Origin: Methanococcus maripaludis C5
GTDB lineage: Archaea; AGJL01; Methanococci; Methanococcales; Methanococcaceae
NCBI RefSeq assembly: GCF_000016125.1
Contig: NC_009135.1
Span: 310,001-374,000, forward strand
Reading direction: 5' to 3'
DNA length: 64,000 nucleotides
Positions 36,337-45,840 of the stretch are shown here, in pieces; positions within the stretch are counted from its first letter, which is position 1; the number at the start of each line of letters is the position of its first letter. The position numbers were made by a program, and so were the translations under genes. The notes under the pieces are model-generated. The model saw nothing but the letters and a program-made list of their open reading frames with translations. It made no database searches and was not told the DNA's origin.

Positions 36337-37626
36337 ATGCTGGTAGTTAAAAAAACCCCTAAAATAAAAGGAATATTAAGCGCTCCCCCATCAAAATCTT
36401 ATACGCACAGGGCAGTTATCTGTGCCTCTCTCGCAAACGGAATATCTAATCTAAAAAATCCGTTAAATGGCGCAGACTGTTTATCTTCTGCTCACGCATG
36501 CGAAATGTTCGGAGCTGAAATTGAATTAAGCAATGAAACTTGGGTAGTTAGGGGTTCAGAATTAAAAACGCCAGATAATATTGTTGATATTGGAAACAGC
36601 GGAACTACTTTAAGAATATTGACGGGAATTTCTTCTCAAATTTCAAATGGGTATACGGTACTTACTGGAGACGATTCAATTCGAAAAAGACCAATGCAAC
36701 CACTTTTGGATGCATTAAATCAACTAGGACTGACCTGTTTTTCAACAAAAAATAATGGGACTGCCCCAATTGTTGTTAAATCTGGAAAAATTAGCAACAA
36801 TGTAGTTGAAATTAGGGGAGACGTGAGTTCCCAATTTATAACTTCCATCATGATGACATTACCATTTAGTGAAAATGACTCTGAAATTGTATTAACTACT
36901 CCCTTAAAGTCTGAACCTTATTTAAACATTACAATAGATGTTTTAGATAAATTTGGAGTTAAAATCGAGAAAAACGAAGAAAAAAATAAATCAGGATATA
37001 AAATTAAAGGAAATCAAAAGTATTTACCATGTGATTACACAATTGAAGGAGATTATTCCTCTGCATCTTACCTTGTTGCGGCAGGAGTTTTATTAAATTC
37101 TGATATTGTAATTAAAAACGTATTTAAAGATTCAAAGCAAGGAGATCGGGAAATTATTGAAATAGTTAAGAAAATGGGCGCAAATGTGGAAATAAATGAA
37201 GATCATGTTAAAATTACAGGTCCTTACAAATTAAAAGGAATTGAAATCGATGTAACAGATATTCCAGATTTAGTTCCAACTATTGCAGTTTTGGGATGTT
37301 TTGCTGATGGAAAAACAGTTGTTTACAATGGGGAACACGTAAGACTAAAAGAATGTGATAGACTTGCAGCATGCACTACTGAATTATCAAAAATGGGTGC
37401 AGAAATCGAGGAAAAAAAAGATGGACTTATAATTACAGGAGTTCATAAATTAAACGGGGCAAAACTTAAAACCTACCATGATCACAGGCTTGTAATGGCA
37501 TTTACTATTGCAGGAATGCTTGCTGATGGGGAAACAATAATTGAAGGCGAAGATTCAGTTAAAATCTCGTTTCCCGATTTTGTAGATAACATGAAATCAA
37601 TTGGAAGTAATATTGAAGTAATTTAA
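36337..37626 (+). CDS. aroA: 3-phosphoshikimate 1-carboxyvinyltransferase (EPSP synthase)
   Basis: The sixth shikimate-pathway enzyme; it joins PEP to shikimate-3-phosphate. The 429 residues contain PSKSYTHRAVICASLA near the start, the glycine motif IVDIGNSGTTLRIL, RGDVSSQFITSIM, and the late HVRLKECDRLAA and HDHRLVMAF. GGTGATTTA precedes the ATG. It is divergent from glnA and lies upstream of an M24 peptidase on the same strand. Confidence 0.96.
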   Translation: MLVVKKTPKIKGILSAPPSKSYTHRAVICASLANGISNLKNPLNGADCLSSAHACEMFGAEIELSNETWVVRGSELKTPDNIVDIGNSGTTLRILTGISSQISNGYTVLTGDDSIRKRPMQPLLDALNQLGLTCFSTKNNGTAPIVVKSGKISNNVVEIRGDVSSQFITSIMMTLPFSENDSEIVLTTPLKSEPYLNITIDVLDKFGVKIEKNEEKNKSGYKIKGNQKYLPCDYTIEGDYSSASYLVAAGVLLNSDIVIKNVFKDSKQGDREIIEIVKKMGANVEINEDHVKITGPYKLKGIEIDVTDIPDLVPTIAVLGCFADGKTVVYNGEHVRLKECDRLAACTTELSKMGAEIEEKKDGLIITGVHKLNGAKLKTYHDHRLVMAFTIAGMLADGETIIEGEDSVKISFPDFVDNMKSIGSNIEVI

Positions 37627-37691
37627 AATAACTTTTTCTAAATTTTTAAAAAATAATATTTAATAAATTATTTACGTTAAAAGGCGATTTT

Positions 37692-38711
37692 ATGGATAAG
37701 TTTGGGGAATTTTTAGAGTATTTGAAAGAAAATGACATAGAAAAAGCAGTTATTACAAAAAAAGAAACCATAAACTACTTTTTAGAAAAGTATCCTCCAA
37801 ATTTTTCAATGCTTATTTTTGATAGTAAAAAAGGTACAACAGCACTTCAAGTTTCAAAACTCGATTTTGAAATGGCAAAAGAATACAAGAACAAAAATCT
37901 TGATATCGAACTCTACGAAAATTTTGAAAGTACATTTAAAGGTTGCAAGGGAATTGAAGATACTCTTCCGATCCGGTTTTTGAAATTTGTTAAAGATTAC
38001 AAGTTAATTTCTAAAAAAATCGAGGAAATGCGGGAAATTAAATCAAAAACCGAAATTGAAAATATCAAAAAAGCTGCAAAAATAAGCGACGATGCAATTG
38101 AATATGCCACTAATTTTGCGCTCGAAAATGATAATTTAACTGAAAACCAAGTTGCAGCAGAAATCGAGTATTTTATGAAGAAAAATGGAAGCATTCGGCC
38201 TTCATTTGACACAATATCAATTTCTGATAAAAAGACACGACTTCCACATGGAATGCCTTCAAACGATATTGTAAAGAACATACTTTTAATGGACATCGGG
38301 GCGCTTTATGAAGGCTACTGTTCAGATATTACAAGAACAGTAATTTTAAATGAAAATATCAAGAATTACTCTGAAATATATAATATTGTAAATTCTGTGA
38401 AAAAAGAAGCAGAAAAAAATTTAAAAGCTGTAATCTCCGTAAAAGAACTCGATTTAATTGCAAGGGAACATATGGGCGAATTTAAAGAGTATTTCATACA
38501 TTCTCTTGGACATGGTGTTGGGGTTGAAATTCACGAAAATCCTGCAATTTCTTCAAAAATAAAAGAAGACATAATATTAAAAGAAGGTATGGTCATCACA
38601 ATTGAACCTGGAATTTATATGGATGATTTTGGAGTTCGGATTGAAGATCTTTATCTTGTAAAAAAGAACGGCTTTGAAAAATTGAGCAATGCAAAAATTT
38701 TAGAATACTAA
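37692..38711 (+). CDS. M24-family metallopeptidase (Xaa-Pro dipeptidase/aminopeptidase)
   Basis: A 339-residue two-domain peptidase. The N-terminal half is a creatinase-like lobe. The C-terminal pita-bread domain carries the five metal ligands: Asp pair in DIGALYEGYCSDITRT, His in HSLGHGVGVEIHE, and Glu in ITIEPGIY and RIEDLYLV. Removal of residues before proline from cytoplasmic peptides is the usual role. GGCGATTTT precedes the ATG. Confidence 0.88.
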   Translation: MDKFGEFLEYLKENDIEKAVITKKETINYFLEKYPPNFSMLIFDSKKGTTALQVSKLDFEMAKEYKNKNLDIELYENFESTFKGCKGIEDTLPIRFLKFVKDYKLISKKIEEMREIKSKTEIENIKKAAKISDDAIEYATNFALENDNLTENQVAAEIEYFMKKNGSIRPSFDTISISDKKTRLPHGMPSNDIVKNILLMDIGALYEGYCSDITRTVILNENIKNYSEIYNIVNSVKKEAEKNLKAVISVKELDLIAREHMGEFKEYFIHSLGHGVGVEIHENPAISSKIKEDIILKEGMVITIEPGIYMDDFGVRIEDLYLVKKNGFEKLSNAKILEY

Positions 38712-38751
38712 CTTACCATTTTTATTATGATGTTTATTATTTTGTGATTTT

Positions 38752-39849
38752 ATGAACAAGATTGATTTTAGACTTGAAAAAACTTTTGGATACACTACAG
38801 GTGCATGTGCGGCGGCTGGATCATATTCTGCGCTCTATTTTTTAAAAAATAATAAAAAATTAGATTTTGTTGAAATTTTAAATTTAAAGGGCGATTCTTT
38901 AATTATTCCTATTAAAAATATCGAAAAACAAGGAAACACTGCAATTTCAACAGTTGAGAAATTTTCAGGAGAAGATATTGATATTACAAATGGAATGGAT
39001 ATCAAAATAAAAGTTACTCTTGAAAATATGGATAATAATTGCTCAAAATCTAGCAACGTTAAAATTATCGGTGGAACTGGGGTTGGATTTATTACAAAGT
39101 CCGGTTTACAGGTAAAACCTGGAAAACCTGCAATAAACCCGAAACCAAGAGAAATGATCGAAACTAATTTAAAATCACTTTTAAAAGATAATGAATGTGT
39201 AACTGTAAAAATTTCAGTTCCAAATGGGGATGAAATTGCTAAAAAGACATTAAATCCAAAACTTGGGATAATTGGTGGAATTTCAATTCTTGGAACTACG
39301 GGAATTGTTCGTCCGATGTCAAATGACGCTTACAAAGAGTCCCTTGCACCCCAAATTGATGTAGCTTTGGCGAATAATTTTAAAAACTTGATATTTGTTC
39401 CTGGAAATATCGGAACAAAACATGCTAAAATTTTATTGAATGCAGAAGAAGACCAGATTATCGAAGTTTCAAACTTTTGGGACCACATGCTTGATAAAGC
39501 GAAAGAGAAAGGAGTTAAAGATATAACTGTTTTTGGACACGCTGGAAAAATTGTAAAGCTTGCAGGAGGAATTTTTGACACCCATTCAAGGGTTGCGGAT
39601 GCAAGAAACGAAATACTCTGCGCATATACATCGTTAGCAACACAAGATGTAAAAATACTTCAAAAAATACTTCAATCGAACACAACTGAAGATATAGTTG
39701 AAATATTAATTGAAAAAGGTATTTTAACAGAAGTTTTTGAAAAAGTTTCAAAAAGAGTCGTCGAAAGGCTTTCTTTGAGGTGGGAAGGAATTAATTTTTC
39801 ATGTATCATAATAGATATGGAAGGGAATATACTTGGAAAATATGTGTAA
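38752..39849 (+). CDS. cbiD: Cobalt-precorrin-5B C1-methyltransferase
   Basis: A 365-residue CbiD, which methylates C1 in the anaerobic corrinoid route. The FGYTTGACAAAGSYSAL opening (residues 12-28), GGTGVGFITKSGL and KPAINPKPREMI are family hallmarks. ILGTTGIVRPMSNDAYKES and HAGKIVKLAGGIFDTHS follow. It is followed after 12 nt by trmO and then a nuclease gene, with which it likely forms an operon. Confidence 0.96.
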   Translation: MNKIDFRLEKTFGYTTGACAAAGSYSALYFLKNNKKLDFVEILNLKGDSLIIPIKNIEKQGNTAISTVEKFSGEDIDITNGMDIKIKVTLENMDNNCSKSSNVKIIGGTGVGFITKSGLQVKPGKPAINPKPREMIETNLKSLLKDNECVTVKISVPNGDEIAKKTLNPKLGIIGGISILGTTGIVRPMSNDAYKESLAPQIDVALANNFKNLIFVPGNIGTKHAKILLNAEEDQIIEVSNFWDHMLDKAKEKGVKDITVFGHAGKIVKLAGGIFDTHSRVADARNEILCAYTSLATQDVKILQKILQSNTTEDIVEILIEKGILTEVFEKVSKRVVERLSLRWEGINFSCIIIDMEGNILGKYV

Positions 39850-39861
39850 GGGGTTGAAATT

Positions 39862-40245
39862 TTGAAAGGACATGAATACAAAATTTTTGAAATTGGACTG
39901 TTTAAAAAAGAGGGGGAAAATTCATATTTGGAAATTTACGACGAATTTTTAGATGGAATTGACGGATTAACTAAAAATTCAAAGATTTTAATTTTTTTAT
40001 GGTTTAATAGGTCTGATAACGAAGATAAAAGAACTATATTAAAAGTTCATCCGAGGGGAAATATTAATAACCCGATAAGAGGAGTTTTTTCTACAAGGTC
40101 CCCCATGAGACCAAACCCTATCGCACTTTATACTGTAAATATTGAAAAAATTTCTGGAAACAAGATATATATTGAAGAAATTGATGCATTTTCAGAAACT
40201 CCAATAATTGATATAAAAAATTATTCAAAAGAACTGGATTTATAG
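39862..40245 (+). CDS. trmO: TsaA-like tRNA t6A37 N6-methyltransferase (TrmO family)
   Basis: A 127-residue beta-barrel protein of the UPF0066/TrmO family, which in E. coli methylates N6-threonylcarbamoyladenosine 37 in tRNA-Thr. The signature GVFSTRSPMRPNPIAL is intact, with VHPRGN preceding it and LDAFSETPIIDIK-like residues near the end. Translation appears to begin at TTG 39862, spaced from GGGGTTG as in other genes here. The enzyme is shorter than the E. coli protein, in agreement with the archaeal single-domain form. Confidence 0.85.
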   Translation: MKGHEYKIFEIGLFKKEGENSYLEIYDEFLDGIDGLTKNSKILIFLWFNRSDNEDKRTILKVHPRGNINNPIRGVFSTRSPMRPNPIALYTVNIEKISGNKIYIEEIDAFSETPIIDIKNYSKELDL

Positions 40246-40252
40246 GGTTATT

Positions 40253-40804
40253 ATGAAAAGGATAATTTTTTTAGCCCCCATTTTAGTTTTAATGTTTTCA
40301 GGTTGCATCTCTAACAATGATATTGATTCAGGGGATTTCATAGATTCTCACGAACATTTATTTGGAACTGTTACCAGAGTAGTCGATGGTGATACAGTAC
40401 ACGTTGATTCAAACGGGGTCGATTATAATATCCGGCTTTTGGGAGTTGATACTCCAGAAACTTACCAAAAAAACAGTATTTCAGAATATTATATTACTTA
40501 CGAAACTCCAATTACAGATACTGAATATTTAGATTACTGGGGACATTTAGCAACAAACTATACAAGAGATACTCTTGAAAACAAATCGGTTTACGTGGTT
40601 TTTGATAAAAATAGCGATAAAAAGGATAAATACGGAAGATACCTTGCATACATATATTTAGATAATGAAAATTTCAACGAAAATTTAATAGAATACGGCT
40701 TTGCAAGAGTATATGTCAGTGATTTTGAATTAAAGGATAATTTTTTAGAAACTGAAAAAACGGCAAAATCCGACAGAATCGGTCTTTGGAACTATAACAA
40801 CTAA
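40253..40804 (+). CDS. Secreted thermonuclease-like lipoprotein
   Basis: 183 residues: lipoprotein signal with lipobox FSGC near residue 18, then a staphylococcal-nuclease fold. RVVDGDTVHV, NIRLLGVDTPET and KYGRYLAYIYL contain the catalytic Asp, Arg, Glu and Arg positions of SNase. It should cut nucleic acids on the cell surface with Ca2+, perhaps for nutrient recovery. It starts 7 nt after trmO with a GGTTATT site, so it is the last gene of the cbiD-trmO run. Confidence 0.88.
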   Translation: MKRIIFLAPILVLMFSGCISNNDIDSGDFIDSHEHLFGTVTRVVDGDTVHVDSNGVDYNIRLLGVDTPETYQKNSISEYYITYETPITDTEYLDYWGHLATNYTRDTLENKSVYVVFDKNSDKKDKYGRYLAYIYLDNENFNENLIEYGFARVYVSDFELKDNFLETEKTAKSDRIGLWNYNN

Positions 40805-40903
40805 TATTTCAAAAATCTGAAACATTTTTTAACTATTATAACTCGATTCATTTCGGAACCAGTATATACTTTTAAAAATAAATATCCTCTTCGGGTGGAT
40901 ATA

Positions 40904-40996
40904 ATGTTAAGATACGACTTAAAGGCAGAACATAAAATAATATTTCTTATATTGTTCTCTACTGTTTTTTGCACGATATTATTCATTATTGGCTAG
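40904..40996 (+). CDS. 30-residue single-pass membrane micro-protein
   Basis: The short frame reads MLRYDLKAEHK followed by a 17-residue hydrophobic stretch (IIFLILFSTVFCTILFI) and IG, then TAG. The evidence that it is real is a strong GGGTGGAT ribosome site with 4-nt spacing to the ATG, as at long genes here. A TATA-like TATACTTTTAAAAATAAA also lies about 25 nt before. The protein would be a charged cytoplasmic head with a membrane tail. No family is recognised. It lies between the nuclease gene and the convergent lysA. Confidence 0.55.
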   Translation: MLRYDLKAEHKIIFLILFSTVFCTILFIIG

Positions 40997-41053
40997 TTTA
41001 CTAATATTTCAGGCATTTTTTTTATTTTTTAAAAAGTTTAAAAAGAATTTAAA

Positions 41054-42364
41054 TTACAAAAGATGGTTTGGCACGATATCTTTTGAAATTAAGTCTGCAA
41101 GGGTTTCTCTTGCCCGGATCAATGAAACTTCTTTTTCGTTGGTAAGAATCATTGCAGGTTTTCCTCTTGAATTGTAGTTGTTTGCCATGCTGATTCCGTA
41201 TGCTCCAACGTCTAAAATTGCAACGGTGTCTTTTATTTCCATTTTTGAAAGTTCCCTATCTTTTCCAAATACATCAGAACTTTCGCAAAGTCCTCCTGCA
41301 ATGCTTACAACTTCTTTTTCGTCTCTTACGGTACAGGGAACGATTTCGTGGTATGATTCGTAAATTGCTGGCCTCATCATGTCGTTCATTCCAGCATCAA
41401 TCATTATCCATTTTGCAACAGGTGTGTCTTTAACGTGTTCAACAGTTCCAAGTAAAACTCCTGCAGTTGCAACTAAACTTCTTCCAGGTTCTAATATAAG
41501 ATTTGGAAGTTCGATTTTTCCTTCATATTCGTAAATTACATCGAGAATTGCTTTTGAGAGGTCTTCTTGAACAGGAATTTTTGTATTTTTATCATACGGG
41601 ATTCCAAGACCCCCGCCTAAGTTTACATCCTTTATTTCAATTCCTTCATTTTTAAGTAAAACTACGAAATCCATGATCTTTCTTGCTTCTTCAACAAATG
41701 GGCTGATGTATGTTAATTGGGATCCTATATGGCAGTGGATTCCAACAATTTTTACATTATCCATTTTTTCTGCCATTTTAATTGTTTCAAGAGCAATTCC
41801 GCTTTCAATGTCGAGCCCGAATTTATTCTTTTTCATCCCTGTTGAAATTTTAGGGTGTGTTTTTGCGTCAACATTAGGATTTACTCTAAATGCAACGTTT
41901 GCAACTTTTCCCATTTCTTTTGCAGTTTCGTTGATTAAAATAAGTTCGCTGATACTGTCAACATTGAATGCCCTTATTTCAGCTTCAATTCCCATTTTAA
42001 TTTCGTCTTTTAATTTACAATTTCCGTTAAATACAATTTTTTCGGAAGGAACATCTGAAAGTTTTGCAATGTATAATTCCCCTGCACTCACGATATCTGC
42101 ACCGCATCCGAGTTTTGAAAGGAGTTTTGTTACAGCAAGGTTCGTGTTTGCTTTGTATGCAAATGAAATTATGAATTCTTTTCCGGTTTTTTCAGAGTAT
42201 TCTTTAAATGATTCAACGTATCTTGTAAAGTTTTTAACGGTTTGTGTTTCACTCATGACGTAGAGTGGAGTTCCGTAAGCTTTAGCAAGTTCGTTTGCAT
42301 TGTATCCATCAATTTTTAAGTTTTTACCTTCAACGGTAAGCATTTCATTCCCCAAGAATTCCAT
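41054..42364 (-). CDS. lysA: Diaminopimelate decarboxylase
   Basis: The final enzyme of lysine synthesis, PLP-dependent fold-type III. The 436 residues contain the PLP lysine in ISFAYKANTNLAV (near residue 70). HCHIGSQLTY, LGGGLGIPY and LEPGRSLVATAG bind cofactor and substrate. ISGGLCESSDVF and GAYGISMANNYNSRGKP close the active site. GGTGAAATC precedes the ATG. Confidence 0.95.
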   Translation of the reverse strand: MEFLGNEMLTVEGKNLKIDGYNANELAKAYGTPLYVMSETQTVKNFTRYVESFKEYSEKTGKEFIISFAYKANTNLAVTKLLSKLGCGADIVSAGELYIAKLSDVPSEKIVFNGNCKLKDEIKMGIEAEIRAFNVDSISELILINETAKEMGKVANVAFRVNPNVDAKTHPKISTGMKKNKFGLDIESGIALETIKMAEKMDNVKIVGIHCHIGSQLTYISPFVEEARKIMDFVVLLKNEGIEIKDVNLGGGLGIPYDKNTKIPVQEDLSKAILDVIYEYEGKIELPNLILEPGRSLVATAGVLLGTVEHVKDTPVAKWIMIDAGMNDMMRPAIYESYHEIVPCTVRDEKEVVSIAGGLCESSDVFGKDRELSKMEIKDTVAILDVGAYGISMANNYNSRGKPAMILTNEKEVSLIRARETLADLISKDIVPNHLL

Positions 42365-42517
42365 GATTTCACCATAAGTTGTTTTTTCATCATAAGCAGT
42401 GATATTATTTAAATATGTCGATGAAATACAATATATGGCTCATCCTTTAATTAATATCTCGTTAAAAAAGCAGGATTAAAAAAAGACAGTATAATGAATA
42501 TTATTTTAATATTAAAA

Positions 42518-43372
42518 TTATTTCAAATTCCTAACGTATTCTGGAGTTTTAACGTTTTTTGGAATATTGTAGTGGAATTCACGACCGAATTCAAATATTT
42601 TAAGACTTCTGTCCCCAAATCTTTCGACATCTTTTAAAAACATTCCAAACTGGATGAACTGGTTAATGTCTTTCAAATTTTCATCAGGATTTTCTGAAAG
42701 TTTTTCCATCATGATATCGAGTTTTTTGTGGAGGTTTCCTTCCAATTCGTAAATTTCTGTATCATTCGTCTTATGTTTAACCATATTCATTGCATGATTG
42801 AACATTTTTGAAATTATATCCTGTATCTCAAAAACTTCTTTTTTTATTGCAGGGTCAACAAAAAGCCCATTTACAATTTCTTCTGCAATGTTTGAAAGGT
42901 AATCTCCACATCTTTCGATATTTCCTGCAATGTCGGATATCTGCATTAGACTGTTCATGTCCATGTATTTTGAAGCTTTCAGTTTAATTACGAGGTTTAC
43001 TTCATCTTCCATTCGGTTTAATGCGTAATCTTCAAGAATAATATTTTTAGCAATGTCTAAATCATGGGTTTTTAACGAATCAAATGCCTTATCGATATTT
43101 TGAATAACGTTATTTCCCATTCTATCAAAAGTTTCGTAAATCTCTTTAAAATATCGATCAGTTTCTATGTAATCTTCGAATTCTTTTAATTTTTCAAGAT
43201 TTACAACATAAGGGTGCATTATCGCCCCCCCATCTACAAGCGGTTTTAGCAGTTTTGCAACATACCGTCTGCTTACGTTTAACCTGTCTGCAATATCATC
43301 CTGAGTTTCTGGTTCTTCGTCAAGAATAATGTTTATTATTGCAGCAAGGGTCGCATCCTTTCCCCTCAACAT
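42518..43372 (-). CDS. HTH-PhoU fusion regulator
   Basis: A 284-residue protein. The N-terminal winged HTH is at about residues 15-60 (TQDDIADRLNVSRRYVAKLLKPLVDGGAI). It is followed by two PhoU-type three-helix repeats with acidic metal-site residues (DIAGNIERCGDYLSNIAEEI and FGMFLKDVERFGDRSLKIFEF). PhoU proteins normally tune phosphate transport and signalling; the fused HTH suggests direct DNA binding. No pst or pho genes are next to it. Instead it lies 105 nt behind an ABC transporter on the same strand. A TTACGTAA palindrome at 43453-43460 and a TATA-like box precede it. Confidence 0.8.
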   Translation of the reverse strand: MLRGKDATLAAIINIILDEEPETQDDIADRLNVSRRYVAKLLKPLVDGGAIMHPYVVNLEKLKEFEDYIETDRYFKEIYETFDRMGNNVIQNIDKAFDSLKTHDLDIAKNIILEDYALNRMEDEVNLVIKLKASKYMDMNSLMQISDIAGNIERCGDYLSNIAEEIVNGLFVDPAIKKEVFEIQDIISKMFNHAMNMVKHKTNDTEIYELEGNLHKKLDIMMEKLSENPDENLKDINQFIQFGMFLKDVERFGDRSLKIFEFGREFHYNIPKNVKTPEYVRNLK

Positions 43373-43477
43373 AGTATCCCTTTGACGAATTAAATTTCAT
43401 ATAATTTGAATAATAGTTCATTAAAAAAGAATACGTGTTTAAGATATATAAATTTACGTAATATAAAAAAGTGAGAA

Positions 43478-44242
43478 TTATACGTAAGTTTTTAAAACTT
43501 CGGATTTTAACTCGTCAATTATTTTTTTCTTGTATTCTAAGAACTCGACACTTGTTCTTTTTCTTGGTCGGCCCAAATCTATATCAATAATGCATTTTAT
43601 TTTTCCAGGTCGTGCAGTCATGACAACAACACGGTCTGACAGATAAACTGCTTCATCAACACTGTGCGTTACAAAAACAACGGTCTTTTTTTCACTTTCC
43701 CATATTTTTAAGAGGTGATCCTGTAACACTGCTCTTGTCTGTGTATCGAGGGCTCCAAATGGCTCATCCATCAGTACAATTTTGGGGTCATTTGCAAGAG
43801 TTCTAGCAATTGCAACTCTTTGTTGCATTCCGCCACTTAATTCGTAAGGGTAAGAATCGCAAAATTCTTCAAGTCCAACCATTTTTATAAATTTTTTAGC
43901 AATTTCAATTCTTTCTTCCTTTGGAACGTTTTTAATTTCAAGTCCAAAAGTAACATTTTGAAGAACTGTTTTCCAAGGAAGAAGGGTGTACTGTTGAAAT
44001 ACCATTCCTCTATCTGCATCAGGGCCTAAAACGTCCTTTTTATCGAGGTAAATTCCTCCGGATGTTGGATTTTCAAGTCCTGCAATCATTCTTAAGATTG
44101 TGGATTTTCCACAGCCGCTGGGGCCAACAATTGATACAAATTCGTTATGTTGTACAGATAAATCTACATTATCAACTGCAACAAGGTCTTTTTTACTGTT
44201 TCCAAATTTTTTGATAAGATTTTTAAGTTCTAGAACTGACAT
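43478..44242 (-). CDS. ABC transporter ATPase, nitrate/sulfonate/taurine type
   Basis: A 254-residue ATPase with Walker A GPSGCGKST near residue 39-47, Q-loop VFQQYTLLPWKTV, signature ELSGGMQQRVAIARTL and Walker B IVLMDEPFGALD. The DHLLKIWESEKKTVVFVTHSVDEAVYLSDRVVVM tail is typical of the SsuB/TauB/NrtD subfamily, which imports oxyanions, sulfonates or pyrimidine precursors. It pairs with the permease 34 nt upstream. No substrate-binding gene is adjacent, so the substrate cannot be set. Confidence 0.9.
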   Translation of the reverse strand: MSVLELKNLIKKFGNSKKDLVAVDNVDLSVQHNEFVSIVGPSGCGKSTILRMIAGLENPTSGGIYLDKKDVLGPDADRGMVFQQYTLLPWKTVLQNVTFGLEIKNVPKEERIEIAKKFIKMVGLEEFCDSYPYELSGGMQQRVAIARTLANDPKIVLMDEPFGALDTQTRAVLQDHLLKIWESEKKTVVFVTHSVDEAVYLSDRVVVMTARPGKIKCIIDIDLGRPRKRTSVEFLEYKKKIIDELKSEVLKTYV

Positions 44243-44276
44243 GGTTAATCCGTCCGATTTTAAGTTATTAAATTAT

Positions 44277-45038
44277 TTATTTTATCATTTTTTTCCAGCA
44301 GAAGTATTTGGTTTCAATATATCTAAGCCCTTTATCAAGAATTATTCCAATTATTCCAATTATTATCATAGAAGCTACGACAACGTTCATTTTGCTCAAA
44401 GAATATGCATACATGATTAAATATCCAAGTCCGGCATCACTTCCAGGAAGCATTTCCGCTGCAACAACACACATCCATGCAATTCCTGCTCCAACCCTAA
44501 GTCCTGTTAAAATATCTGGGGAAGACGCTGGAACTACAACACTCTTTAAAATATCTTTTGTAGATCCTCCAAGAGTTTTTGCAGCTTCAACCATGATTAC
44601 AGGTACGCTTTTAACTCCTGAAATTGTGTTTATTAGGATTGGGAAAAATGCACCTATGAATATGATGAAGTGCATTGAGGATTCGCCAATTCCAAACCAT
44701 GCAAGGGCAAGCGGAACCCACGCAAGTGGAGGGATAGGCCTAAAGAGTTCAACCGACATATCTAATAAGTCGTTTATAAGTGAATAATAGCCCATGAGAA
44801 GTCCAAGGGGAATTGCAAAAGCTCCTGCAATGAAAAAGCCTATTAAAACCCTTTTAATGCTCACAATCGTGTTTTCAATTAAATTTCCTGTCCCTAGTAT
44901 GCCTACCCCCGGATTTAAAAGGATTGAAATTACACTTTCAACTTTTGGGAGGATTACGGGATTATTTAAATAAATTGCAAGGATTTCCCACGTTAAAATT
45001 CCAATTACTGGTAAAATAAGGTTTTTTAGTAGTTTCAT
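44277..45038 (-). CDS. ABC transporter permease, nitrate/sulfonate/taurine type
   Basis: A 253-residue inner-membrane permease with about six membrane spans. The cytoplasmic EAA-like loop VEAAKTLGGSTKDILKSVVVPASSPDILTGLRVGAGIAW (about 155-193) docks the ATPase, as in SsuC/TauC. The start is ATG after GGTGAATTT. It is the first gene of the two-gene transporter, which is followed by the HTH-PhoU gene. Confidence 0.9.
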   Translation of the reverse strand: MKLLKNLILPVIGILTWEILAIYLNNPVILPKVESVISILLNPGVGILGTGNLIENTIVSIKRVLIGFFIAGAFAIPLGLLMGYYSLINDLLDMSVELFRPIPPLAWVPLALAWFGIGESSMHFIIFIGAFFPILINTISGVKSVPVIMVEAAKTLGGSTKDILKSVVVPASSPDILTGLRVGAGIAWMCVVAAEMLPGSDAGLGYLIMYAYSLSKMNVVVASMIIIGIIGIILDKGLRYIETKYFCWKKMIK

Positions 45039-45214
45039 TTAAATTCACCGTATTAATAAAATAACTAACGTGATTATTGTTATTAGAATATACAAAAGTT
45101 TAACTATATAAATTTAAAAGATTCAAAGCAAAATTTTTTAGCTAATTCGGTAAAAAAAGACCAGTTAATTTCGAATAAGAAAAATATCGGGATAATAAAA
45201 AATGTAAAAATAAA

Positions 45215-45763
45215 TTAGGAAAGCATTGCAATTACAAATCTTGATTCTGCTTTATCGAGTTCTTCCAACGAGTTTCCTTCAATTACATAAGTATTGTTGT
45301 ATTTTGTAATGGTTGCTGAATTATTGGTTCTTTCGATCTGGATAATAAGTGTTAAATTGCTGTTTTTTACTTTTTCAATGTCTTCGGTATTGTTAAACAA
45401 AGTTTGATCGGCAATTTCGTAAGGATATGTCGTAGTAAAGACGCTCACTTTTGAAACAAGATCTGTAAGTACGATACCACCTTCTTCGTTTGATATAGTT
45501 GGATCGTATTCAAAGTACATTATTTTGTAGTTTCCGCTTGTATAATCACTTTTTATGTCTGAATCATTCGTATTTATTAAAGATGTAGTCATTGAATCAT
45601 TTATTACTGCTCTTAACGGTACATTTACCATTGTGTCTCCAAACTGAACTACTAATGTACTGCTGTAGTCGCTTAAGTCTTCACTTCCGCCGTCTGTTTT
45701 ATCAGTGCAGAGGCAAAAACTACTTAATAAAACGAGCGACAAAATCAAAACAATTTTTTTCAT
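45215..45763 (-). CDS. Secreted protein with lipoprotein-like signal, unknown function
   Basis: 182 residues beginning MKKIVLILSLVLLSSFCLC, a signal peptide with an imperfect lipobox ending in Cys, then an Asp/Ser/Thr-rich extracellular domain of mostly beta-strand character. No motif is recognised. It sits 176 nt upstream of the ABC permease on the same strand, but it has no binding-protein features, so it is not obviously the missing transporter component. It also opens the surface-protein neighbourhood. Confidence 0.65.
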   Translation of the reverse strand: MKKIVLILSLVLLSSFCLCTDKTDGGSEDLSDYSSTLVVQFGDTMVNVPLRAVINDSMTTSLINTNDSDIKSDYTSGNYKIMYFEYDPTISNEEGGIVLTDLVSKVSVFTTTYPYEIADQTLFNNTEDIEKVKNSNLTLIIQIERTNNSATITKYNNTYVIEGNSLEELDKAESRFVIAMLS

Positions 45764-45840
45764 ATTTTCACCATATAATAATTTATTACCTTATACCGCC
45801 CATTACTTTTTAAATGTATCGAAATCGTTCGTAAATTGGC

